Shown here one piece after another: positions 1 through 6,569 of a DNA stretch of 6,569 nt. Source of the stretch: Betaproteobacteria bacterium (GTDB lineage: Bacteria > Pseudomonadota > Gammaproteobacteria > Burkholderiales > Thiobacillaceae); the NCBI GenBank assembly GCA_016873905.1, contig VGVU01000070.1, positions 1 through 6,569 of the forward strand. The letters run 5' to 3'. Made by a program: the position numbers and the translations under genes. The notes under the pieces are model-generated. The model was not told the DNA's origin, searched no databases, and was given only the letters and a program-made list of their open reading frames with translations. Numbering within the stretch: the stretch's first letter is position 1; every line of letters starts with the position of its first letter.

Positions 1-581
1 CCGGCCTTCGAGGCGAACAGCAGCGCCTCGCCGACGGCCTCGATGTTGAGGGCGACGATGATCTGGTTGCAGACCTTGCAGGTCTGGCCGTCGCCGTTGC
101 CGCCGACCAGCGTGATGTTCTTGCCCATCAGATCGAGCAAGGGTTTCACGGTGTCGAAGGTGGCCTGATTGCCGCCGCACATGATGGTGAGCGCGGCGTT
201 CTTGGCGCCGACCTCGCCGCCCGAGACCGGCGCGTCGATGTACTCGCATTTCAGTTCGTTGATGCGCGCGGCAAACGCCTTGGTCTCGATCGGCGAGATC
301 GAGCTCATGTCAACGACGGTTTTGCCGGGCGCAAGACCCTCGGCAATGCCCTCCTTGCCGAACAGCACCTTCTCGACATCGGGCGTGTCGGGCACCATCG
401 TGAAGATGACATCTGCGTTGCGGGCAACCTCGGCCGGCGAGGCGCAGGCCTTGCCGCCAGCGGCAAGGAGCTCCGCGGCGACGCCCGAGCGGCTGTAGAG
501 GTAGGCGGTGTGACCGCCGGCGATGAGGTGGCCGGCCATGGGCCTGCCCATGATGCCGAGACCAATGAATCCAATGTTCAT
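1..581 (-). CDS. glxR: Tartronate semialdehyde reductase (2-hydroxy-3-oxopropionate reductase), 3' end outside window
   Basis: Cytosolic NAD(P)H-dependent reductase of the 3-hydroxyisobutyrate dehydrogenase family that turns tartronate semialdehyde into D-glycerate, the last step of the pathway encoded by this operon. The frame is open from the ATG at 581-579 to the window edge: 193 codons are visible, and about 100 C-terminal residues of a roughly 290-295 residue family are missing. Visible signatures are the N-terminal Rossmann motif FIGLGIMGRPMAGHL (residues 5-19), the substrate-loop motif DAPVSGGEVGA (117-127) and the catalytic lysine K169 in GNGDGQTCKVCNQ. The start is supported by GGGAG (593-589) seven bases upstream. 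It is third after gcl and hyi, with a 14-base gap to hyi. The paralogue garR encodes the same activity; I chose glxR because the order gcl-hyi-glxR matches the glyoxylate operon. No frame damage is seen. Confidence 0.95.
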   Translation of the reverse strand, partial: MNIGFIGLGIMGRPMAGHLIAGGHTAYLYSRSGVAAELLAAGGKACASPAEVARNADVIFTMVPDTPDVEKVLFGKEGIAEGLAPGKTVVDMSSISPIETKAFAARINELKCEYIDAPVSGGEVGAKNAALTIMCGGNQATFDTVKPLLDLMGKNITLVGGNGDGQTCKVCNQIIVALNIEAVGEALLFASKA

Positions 582-595
582 GTCGATGCTCCCGT

Positions 596-1390
596 TTATT
601 GCTTGAGGTAGTGGGCGGCCCAGCCGAGGCCGGCCTGTGTGGTGGTCGCCGGTTTGTACTCGCAGCCGATCCAGCCTGAATAGCCGATCGTGTCGAGGAA
701 AGCAAACAGGAAACCGTAGTTGATCTCGCCTGTGCCCGGCTCGTTGCGGCCCGGGTTGTCGGCGAGCTGCAAGTGGGCGATCTTGCCGAGGTTCTTCTCG
801 ATGGTCTTGGCCAGCTCGCCCTCCATGCGCTGCATGTGGTAGATGTCGTACTGGACGAAGACATTGTCGCTGCCCGAATCTTTCCCAATGTCGGCAATGA
901 TGTCGAGCGCCTGCTGGGTACGGTTCAGGAAGAAACCGGGGATGTCGAAGGTATTGATCGGCTCGATCAGCAGCCGGATGCCGGCGGCGGCAAGCCGGGG
1001 CGTGGCGTAGCGGAGGTTATCGACGAGCGTCTGGCGCGCGTCGGCCTCCGACACCTGCGGCGGCTTGATGCCGGCGAGACAGTTCACCTGTTTCACGCCC
1101 AGCGTGCTGGCGTAGGCAATGGCCTTGTCGACCCCGGCCCGGAATTCCTCCACACGGTCGGGATGACAGGCGATGCCACGCTCGCCGTCAGCCCAGTTAC
1201 CGGCCGGCAGGTTGTGCAACACCAGCTGCAACTGGTTGCGTGCAAGCGCCTCCTGGATCTGCTCGACCGGGTAGTCGTAGGGAAAGAGGAACTCGACGGC
1301 GGAGAAACCCATGGCGGCGGCCTGATCGAAGCGTTCCATGAAGGCGACTTCGTTGAACATCATGGTCAGGTTGGCGGCGAATTTCGGCAT
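596..1390 (-). CDS. hyi: Hydroxypyruvate isomerase
   Basis: Cytosolic TIM-barrel enzyme of the xylose-isomerase-like AP-endonuclease superfamily that interconverts tartronate semialdehyde and hydroxypyruvate. The 264-residue length is close to the E. coli protein (258). The N terminus (MPKFAANLTMMF, then AVEFLFPYDYP at 31-41) and C terminus (GEINYGFLF at 221-229; GWIGCEYKP at 239-247) are hallmarks of Hyi. Likely metal and catalytic residues, inferred from the family, are E143 (LLIEPIN), D182 and H185 (QYDIYH), Q208 (HLQLAD) and E244. GAAGGG (1405-1400) lies nine bases before the ATG, inside the 18-base gap after the gcl stop. The related 2-oxotetronate isomerase OtnI shares this fold, but position between gcl and glxR argues for hydroxypyruvate isomerase. 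Confidence 0.95.
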   Translation of the reverse strand: MPKFAANLTMMFNEVAFMERFDQAAAMGFSAVEFLFPYDYPVEQIQEALARNQLQLVLHNLPAGNWADGERGIACHPDRVEEFRAGVDKAIAYASTLGVKQVNCLAGIKPPQVSEADARQTLVDNLRYATPRLAAAGIRLLIEPINTFDIPGFFLNRTQQALDIIADIGKDSGSDNVFVQYDIYHMQRMEGELAKTIEKNLGKIAHLQLADNPGRNEPGTGEINYGFLFAFLDTIGYSGWIGCEYKPATTTQAGLGWAAHYLKQ

Positions 1391-1408
1391 GTCGTCTTTC
1401 CCTTCAAC

Positions 1409-3154
<1,746 letters not shown>

Positions 3155-3182
3155 CAGAAGCTCCTAGGTCATGTTGGATGCT

Positions 3183-3191
3183 TGTTATAAT
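3183..3191 (+). promoter_or_regulatory. Candidate extended -10 promoter of the LysR gene
   Basis: TGTTATAAT is an exact match to the extended -10 form TGnTATAAT. No good -35 is visible upstream, which extended -10 promoters do not require. The start site would be near 3198, leaving a leader of about 77 bases. It overlaps the predicted gcl -10 on the other strand, so the two promoters should compete for polymerase. Confidence 0.4.
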
Positions 3192-3212
3192 AACCTCCGA
3201 TGTAATTAAAAA
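3184..3212 (-). promoter_or_regulatory. Candidate gcl operon promoter (weak -35, good -10)
   Basis: On the minus strand, TTTTTA (3212-3207) is followed after 17 bases by TATAAC (3189-3184), five of six matches to the sigma-70 -10. The predicted start site is near 3177, giving a leader of about 22 bases containing the gcl Shine-Dalgarno. The poor -35 is what is expected of an activator-dependent promoter. TATTAT (3192-3187) is an overlapping alternative -10. Assigned by eye from consensus; start site unproven. Confidence 0.45.
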
Positions 3213-3235
3213 AACGCAGGAAAAATCAAACCACA

Positions 3236-3252
3236 TTTGCTAATAATGCAAA
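3236..3252. promoter_or_regulatory. Candidate LysR-type operator (T-N11-A dyad)
   Basis: TTTGC-N7-GCAAA is a perfect interrupted dyad, and T3238 to A3250 gives the T-N11-A core typical of LysR-type recognition sites. Its centre (3244) is about 67 bases upstream of the predicted gcl start site and 31 bases before the LysR start codon. The first is the usual activator position. The site also lies inside the LysR leader, so the same protein could limit its own expression. The motif is seen; binding is inferred. Confidence 0.5.
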
Positions 3253-3274
3253 AATGAAGGGGTGAGGAGCCTCT

Positions 3275-4174
3275 ATGGATCGACTAAAGCAAATTGAGAC
3301 CTTCGTCGCTGTCGCGCAGCGTGGCAGTCTGTCCGCAGCGGCTCATGCAGAGGGGATCGCCCCAGCGGTGGTGAGTCGGCGTCTGGATGCGCTTGAAACG
3401 CGCCTGGGCGTCAAACTTCTGGTTCGCACCACGCGCAAGGTGTCGCTGACTTCCGAAGGAGGCGCCTACCTGGAAGACTGCCAGCGCATCCTGCGCGAAC
3501 TGGCCGATACCGAGGCGAGTGTTTCTCAGGGCAGCCTGCATGCCAGCGGGCATCTGAAACTGGGAGCGCCGGCGGGTTTTGGGCGTATCCATGTCGCGCC
3601 CCTGTTGCGTTCGTTTCTCGCCGAGCACCCCGACATCACCGCGGATCTTGATTTGTCGGATCGCACCGTCGATCTCGTCAAGGAGGGCTACGACTGCACC
3701 GTGCGCCTGGGCATGCTGGCCGATTCAAATCTTGTCGCCGTGCGTCTTTGCGAGATGCCGCGTGTCGTGGTTGGCAGTCCGGCCTATTTTCAGCAGCGCG
3801 GCATCCCCCGTGATCTGCGTGATCTGGCAAGCCATGAGTGCCTGATGCTGGCGAATCAGTCCGGTTGGGATTTCACAACAAATGGCGACTCCGTCCGCTT
3901 CAAGCCTCATGGCCGCTTTCTATGTAACGATGGCGCCGTACTCCACGAATGGGCGCTGGCCGGCATGGGTCTGGCTTGGCGCTCGTTGTGGGAAGTGGGA
4001 GCCGATTTGCGTCGGGGACAGCTCGTAACCGTGCTCGATGCGTTCGCAGCACCTCCAGTTGGCATCCATGCCGTGTTCCCGCAGCGTCGCCATCTGCCGT
4101 TGCGCGTCCGCCTCTTCCTCGACTGGCTGAAGGAAAACTACAACAGTCCCCGCTACTGGGACAAAGACGCCTAA
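3275..4174 (+). CDS. LysR-family transcriptional regulator, probable regulator of gcl-hyi-glxR
   Basis: DNA-binding regulator of 299 residues, the usual LysR length. The N-terminal winged helix-turn-helix spans about residues 1-60 (LKQIETFVAVAQRGSLSAAA, then VVSRRLDALETRLGVKLLVR and TRKVSLTSEG). A linker helix follows to about 88, and a periplasmic-binding-protein-like effector domain covers about 92-290 (LKLGAPAGFGRIHVAPLLRSF; DLVKEGYDCTVRLG; LAGMGLAWRSLWEV). The effector domain resembles the CrgA/DmlR-type subgroup. GAGGAG (3264-3269) five bases before the ATG supports the start. Divergent placement beside gcl is the standard arrangement for a LysR protein and its target operon. glcD lies 204 bases downstream on the same strand, so it may also govern the oxidase genes. 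The effector is unknown; glyoxylate or glycolate would be logical guesses. No specific gene name can be assigned. Confidence 0.93.
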   Translation: MDRLKQIETFVAVAQRGSLSAAAHAEGIAPAVVSRRLDALETRLGVKLLVRTTRKVSLTSEGGAYLEDCQRILRELADTEASVSQGSLHASGHLKLGAPAGFGRIHVAPLLRSFLAEHPDITADLDLSDRTVDLVKEGYDCTVRLGMLADSNLVAVRLCEMPRVVVGSPAYFQQRGIPRDLRDLASHECLMLANQSGWDFTTNGDSVRFKPHGRFLCNDGAVLHEWALAGMGLAWRSLWEVGADLRRGQLVTVLDAFAAPPVGIHAVFPQRRHLPLRVRLFLDWLKENYNSPRYWDKDA

Positions 4175-4183
4175 CAATAAAAG

Positions 4184-4263
4184 ATGCGTAGCAAGGTCAG
4201 CGGAAAGTCAGCGTTGACGGGACGGCATCGCCCCGCTACCTTCGCATTACCCCTGTTTTCTTC
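4184..4263 (+). terminator. Possible weak terminator after the LysR gene
   Basis: ATGCG (4184-4188) and AAGGT (4193-4197) pair with ACCTT (4238-4242) and CGCAT (4243-4247). This gives ten base pairs with a four-base bulge (TAGC) and a 40-base loop. A T-rich but imperfect tract follows (TGTTTTCTTC, 4254-4263). The loop is too long and the tract too interrupted for a confident rho-independent terminator. A second small hairpin GCAGT-TTTG-ACTGC with a TTT tail sits at 4267-4283. Confidence 0.25.
4214..4242 (+). promoter_or_regulatory. Candidate glcD promoter
   Basis: TTGACG (4214-4219, five of six to the -35 consensus), a 17-base spacer, then TACCTT (4237-4242, three of six to the -10). The start would fall near 4249, producing a leader of about 130 bases that contains all the structures at 4267-4338. 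The -10 is weak, and it overlaps the right arm of the possible lysR terminator. Confidence 0.25.
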
Positions 4264-4286
4264 ACGGCAGTTTTGACTGCTTTGCG

Positions 4287-4338
4287 CTGGATGCTGCGAC
4301 CGGCTTGCCGGAGAATGGGGCATCCAGGCCGATGCCCC
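4287..4338 (+). promoter_or_regulatory. Two mutually exclusive stem-loops in the glcD leader
   Basis: Stem A pairs CTGGATGC (4287-4294) with GCATCCAG (4320-4327), eight perfect base pairs. It encloses an inner CCGG-CTTG-CCGG hairpin (4300-4311) whose loop and closing pair fit the stable CUUG tetraloop. Stem B pairs GGGGCATC (4317-4324) with GATGCCCC (4331-4338), eight perfect base pairs with a six-base loop. The arms share bases 4320-4324, so only one can form. Stem B ends 40 bases before the glcD ATG and has no T tract, so it is not an intrinsic terminator. I recognise no named riboswitch class. The pairings are read directly; a regulatory role is inference. Confidence 0.45.
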
Positions 4339-4378
4339 GACATGGATTGAAACCGGACCGGCCTTTACAGATTCCCTG

Positions 4379-5887
4379 ATGCCCATGCCTGCAAGAATTC
4401 ATTCTCACGAACGCGACCAGGATTTTTCCAGCGTTGACCGCGCGGCCCTCATTGCCAGCCTGCGCGACCTCTTGCCGCCGACCGCGTTGCTGTGCGAACA
4501 GGAGGATCTCAAACCCTACGAATGCGATGGCCTCTCGGCCTATCGGCGCGTACCGCTGGTCGTGGCCTTGCCGGAGACGGAAGAACAGGTGGTGGCGACC
4601 CTCAAGGCCTGCCATGCGCAGGGGGTGCCGGTGGTCGCGCGCGGCGCGGGTACCGGGCTGTCGGGCGGCGCACTGCCGAATCCGCATGGCGTGGTGCTGA
4701 GCCTCGCCAAGATGAAACGCATCCTCAAGCTCGATCCGTATGCGCGTACCGCCGTGGTGCAGCCGGGGGTGCGCAACCTGGCCATCTCCGAGGCGGCCGC
4801 CCCGCATGGCCTGTATTACGCGCCGGACCCGAGCTCACAGATTGCCTGCACCATCGGCGGCAACATTGCCGAAAACTCCGGTGGTGTGCATTGCCTCAAG
4901 TATGGCCTGACGGTCCACAATGTGCTGCGCGTGCGCGGTGTGACCATTGCCGGCGAGATCGTCGAGTTTGGCAACCATGCGCTGGATGCGCCGGGCTACG
5001 ACCTGCTGGCGCTGATGATCGGCTCCGAGGGGCTGCTCACCGTCGTCACCGAGGTGACGGTGAAGCTGGTACCCAAACCCGAGGTAGCGCGCGTCATCAT
5101 GGCCTCCTTCGACGCGGTGACCAAGGCCGGCGCGGCGGTAGCGGACATCATTGCCGCCGGCATCATCCCGGCCGGGTTGGAGATGATGGACAAGCAGGCC
5201 ACAGCGGCGGTCGAACCCTTCGTCAAGGCCGGCTATGACCTGAATGCGGAGGCGATCCTGTTGGCCGAATCCGACGGCACGCCGGAAGAGGTCGAGGAAG
5301 AAGTTGCCGCGATGCGCGCCGTACTGGAGAAGAGCGGCGCCAGCGAGATTCGCGTATCCACCGGCGAGGCCGAGCGCCTGCGCTTCTGGGCCGGTCGCAA
5401 GGCCGCCTTCCCGGCGGTGGGCAGCATTTCGCCCGACTACTACTGCATGGACGGCACCATCCCGAGAAAGCGCTTGGCCGAGATGCTGGTGGCGATTGCC
5501 GACATGGAAAAGAAATACGGCCAGCGCTGCGTGAATGTTTTCCACGCCGGCGATGGCAACCTGCATCCGCTGATTCTCTACGATGCCAATGTGCCCGGCG
5601 AGTTGGAGCGCACCGAAGCGTTTGGGGCCGAGATTCTCGAACTGACGGTGAAGCTCGGCGGCACCATCACCGGCGAGCACGGCGTTGGCTACGAGAAGAT
5701 CAATTCCATGTGCGTGCAGTTCCAGCGCGACGAACTGGCGGCCTTCCATCGCGTCAAGGCCGCCTTCGATCCGCAAGGGCTGCTGAATCCCGACAAGGCG
5801 ATTCCGACGCTGCACCGCTGCGCCGAGTTCGGCCGTATGCATGTGCATCATGGCGAGTTGAAATTCCCCGAACTGGAGCGCTTCTAA
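4379..5887 (+). CDS. glcD: Glycolate oxidase subunit GlcD (FAD-linked)
   Basis: FAD subunit of the membrane-associated GlcDEF glycolate dehydrogenase, which oxidises glycolate to glyoxylate and passes electrons towards quinone; it feeds the Gcl pathway encoded opposite. The 502 residues match E. coli GlcD (499) over the full length. The N-terminal FAD_binding_4 (PCMH) domain covers about 55-235 with the flavin loop RGAGTGLSGGALP (88-100), YYAPDPSSQIACTIGGN (146-162) and GGVHCLKYG (168-176). The C-terminal FAD-oxidase domain covers about 236-475 with RFWAGRKAAFPAVG (335-348), the metal-binding HAGDGNLHP (389-397) and TGEHGVG (431-437). It ends in FPELERF like its homologue. The start is less certain: ATG at 4379 and a second at 4385 are both plausible, and neither has an obvious Shine-Dalgarno. 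The preceding leader is highly structured. Confidence 0.97.
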   Translation: MPMPARIHSHERDQDFSSVDRAALIASLRDLLPPTALLCEQEDLKPYECDGLSAYRRVPLVVALPETEEQVVATLKACHAQGVPVVARGAGTGLSGGALPNPHGVVLSLAKMKRILKLDPYARTAVVQPGVRNLAISEAAAPHGLYYAPDPSSQIACTIGGNIAENSGGVHCLKYGLTVHNVLRVRGVTIAGEIVEFGNHALDAPGYDLLALMIGSEGLLTVVTEVTVKLVPKPEVARVIMASFDAVTKAGAAVADIIAAGIIPAGLEMMDKQATAAVEPFVKAGYDLNAEAILLAESDGTPEEVEEEVAAMRAVLEKSGASEIRVSTGEAERLRFWAGRKAAFPAVGSISPDYYCMDGTIPRKRLAEMLVAIADMEKKYGQRCVNVFHAGDGNLHPLILYDANVPGELERTEAFGAEILELTVKLGGTITGEHGVGYEKINSMCVQFQRDELAAFHRVKAAFDPQGLLNPDKAIPTLHRCAEFGRMHVHHGELKFPELERF

Positions 5888-5969
5888 TGGCTGCGCCGGA
5901 CAGTCCCAAGAAGCCAGCGCCCCCCTTTGGGGGGCAGCGAGCCGATTTTACGAGCCTGGGGAACTATTG
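5887..5969 (+). repeat. 83-base hairpin-bearing insertion between glcD and glcE, REP-like
   Basis: The core is GCCCCCCTTTGGGGGGC (5919-5935), a perfect 7-bp stem with a TTT loop, followed by GCGAGC and CGAGC copies (5937-5942, 5951-5955) and CCTGGGG (5955-5961). From memory, G/C-run hairpins followed by GCGAGC units recur between genes in many betaproteobacterial genomes, but copy number cannot be seen here, since this is the only copy in the window. ATG occurs at both edges (5887-5889 and 5970-5972). Deleting one period of 83 bases rebuilds CTTCTAATGATTACC, an ordinary stop/start overlap. With no T tract after the hairpin it is unlikely to terminate, though it could set mRNA stability or the GlcD:GlcE ratio. 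Confidence 0.5.
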
Positions 5970-5970
5970 A
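5887..5970 (+). CDS. 27-codon ORF bridging glcD stop and glcE start
   Basis: The ATG shares its first A with the glcD TAA (TAATG), and the TGA shares its last A with the glcE ATG (TGATG). GGAG at 5875-5878, inside the last glcD codons, lies eight bases before the ATG, so initiation is credible. The product would begin MAAPDSPKK and end FTSLGNY; it is Pro/Gly/Ala-rich with no motif or membrane segment. Translating ribosomes would open the G/C hairpin and finish on the glcE start. I infer a coupling role rather than a functional peptide; it may simply be an open frame through an inserted element. Confidence 0.3.
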   Translation: MAAPDSPKKPAPPFGGQRADFTSLGNY

Positions 5971-6569
5971 TGATTACCGAATTCAAGGCGCGTATTGCAG
6001 AAGGCAAGCCCTTGCGCATCCGCGGCGGCGGCAGCAAGGACGGGTACGGCAACGCGCTCGAGGGTGATGTGCTCGACACGCGCGGCCATGCCGGCATCGT
6101 CGCCTATGAGCCAACCGAGCTGTTCATCACCGCGAAATGCGGCACACCGCTGGCGGAAATCGAAGCGGCGCTCGCTGCAAGCGGCCAATGCCTGCCCTTC
6201 GAGCCACCGCGCTTCTCGGCTGATTCGACGATTGGCGGTGTGGTCGCCGCCGGCCTGTCCGGCCCGCGCCGCGTGAGTGCCGGAGCCCTGCGCGACTTCG
6301 TGCTCGGCGTGAAGCTGCTGGATGGTGAGGCGCGCGAACTGGCCTTTGGTGGCCAGGTAATGAAGAATGTTGCCGGCTACGATGTGTCACGCGTGATGGC
6401 CGGCAGTCTGGGGACCTTGGGGCTGATCACCGAGGTCTCGCTGAAGGTGTTGCCGAGACCGGTGGCGGATGCCACGCTGCGCTTTGCGATGACGCAGGCG
6501 GAGGCGCTCGACACGCTCAACCGTTGGGCGGCACGCCCTTTGCCCATCGTGGCCAGCGCGTGGGAGGCC
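5970..6569 (+). CDS. glcE: Glycolate oxidase subunit GlcE (FAD-binding), 3' end outside window
   Basis: Second flavin-binding subunit of glycolate dehydrogenase, needed with GlcD and the iron-sulfur subunit GlcF (expected next, beyond the window). Exactly 200 codons are visible; the family is about 350 residues, so roughly 150 are missing. The PCMH-type FAD domain is seen as KPLRIRGGGSKDGYG (13-27), a short GlcE form of the flavin loop, then FEPPRFSADSTIGGVVAAGLSGP (77-99) and the strongly diagnostic KNVAGYDVSRVMAGSLGTLG (132-151) followed by ITEVSLKVLPRP. GGGGA (5958-5962), seven bases before the ATG, gives a moderate Shine-Dalgarno and is contributed by the preceding inserted element. It shares an A with the stop of the bridging ORF, so translational coupling is likely. 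Confidence 0.95.
   Translation, partial: MITEFKARIAEGKPLRIRGGGSKDGYGNALEGDVLDTRGHAGIVAYEPTELFITAKCGTPLAEIEAALAASGQCLPFEPPRFSADSTIGGVVAAGLSGPRRVSAGALRDFVLGVKLLDGEARELAFGGQVMKNVAGYDVSRVMAGSLGTLGLITEVSLKVLPRPVADATLRFAMTQAEALDTLNRWAARPLPIVASAWEA

Noticed and set aside
310..897. A 195-codon minus-strand frame across the hyi/glxR junction.
   Set aside because: It is out of frame with two well-supported genes, has a low-complexity Ser/Arg/Thr-rich product, and has no ribosome site or similarity to a known family.
4281..4297. A possible second LysR site: TTTGC-N7-GCTGC in the glcD leader, resembling the gcl operator.
   Set aside because: The right arm keeps only GC of GCAAA, position 4295 is T rather than A so T-N11-A fails, and the bases belong to stem A. 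A half-site match of this quality is expected by chance.
4317..4338. Stem B considered as an intrinsic terminator for the LysR gene.
   Set aside because: The strong stem is followed by GACATGGATT, with no T tract.
4835..5851. A 338-codon open frame on the minus strand inside glcD, and another at 4262-4807.
   Set aside because: Both are in the same mirror register to glcD and are explained by rarity of TTA, CTA and TCA codons. glcD itself matches its family throughout.

Overview
The window carries a near-complete glycolate/glyoxylate-to-glycerate module in two divergent gene groups around a LysR-type regulator. Coding DNA is GC-rich with strong third-position G/C bias, and the short spacer at 3155-3274 is clearly AT-rich. 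Gene content, protein similarity to the Escherichia coli Gcl/Hyi/GlxR and Glc proteins as I remember them, and a G/C-run hairpin between genes suggest a proteobacterium, most likely a betaproteobacterium. That taxonomic call is inference, with no 16S or other marker in view.

Left half, minus strand (read right to left): gcl (3154-1409, glyoxylate carboligase), hyi (1390-596, hydroxypyruvate isomerase) and glxR (581 to beyond base 1, tartronate semialdehyde reductase, 3' end off the window). Gaps are 18 and 14 bases and each gene has its own Shine-Dalgarno, so this is one operon. Two glyoxylate are condensed to tartronate semialdehyde plus CO2, the semialdehyde is interconverted with hydroxypyruvate, and it is reduced to D-glycerate.

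Centre: a 120-base AT-rich divergent control region (3155-3274) separates gcl from a LysR-family gene (3275-4174, plus). It holds an 11-base palindrome that supplies a perfect extended -10 towards lysR and a -10 towards gcl. It also holds a T-N11-A dyad centred about 67 bases upstream of the predicted gcl start site, the classical position for a LysR-type activator.

Right half, plus strand: a 204-base spacer (4175-4378) full of dyads, including two mutually exclusive 8-bp stems just before glcD, then glcD (4379-5887) and glcE (5970 to beyond the right end), two subunits of the glycolate oxidase that makes glyoxylate from glycolate. The glcD/glcE junction contains what looks like an 83-base insertion built around a 7-bp G/C hairpin. 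It is read through by a 27-codon ORF that begins on the glcD stop codon and ends on the glcE start codon. Removing it in silico restores a direct TAATG overlap.

The metabolism is well known. The less ordinary parts are non-coding: the divergent promoter architecture, the switch-like glcD leader, and the translated insertion in the glc operon.
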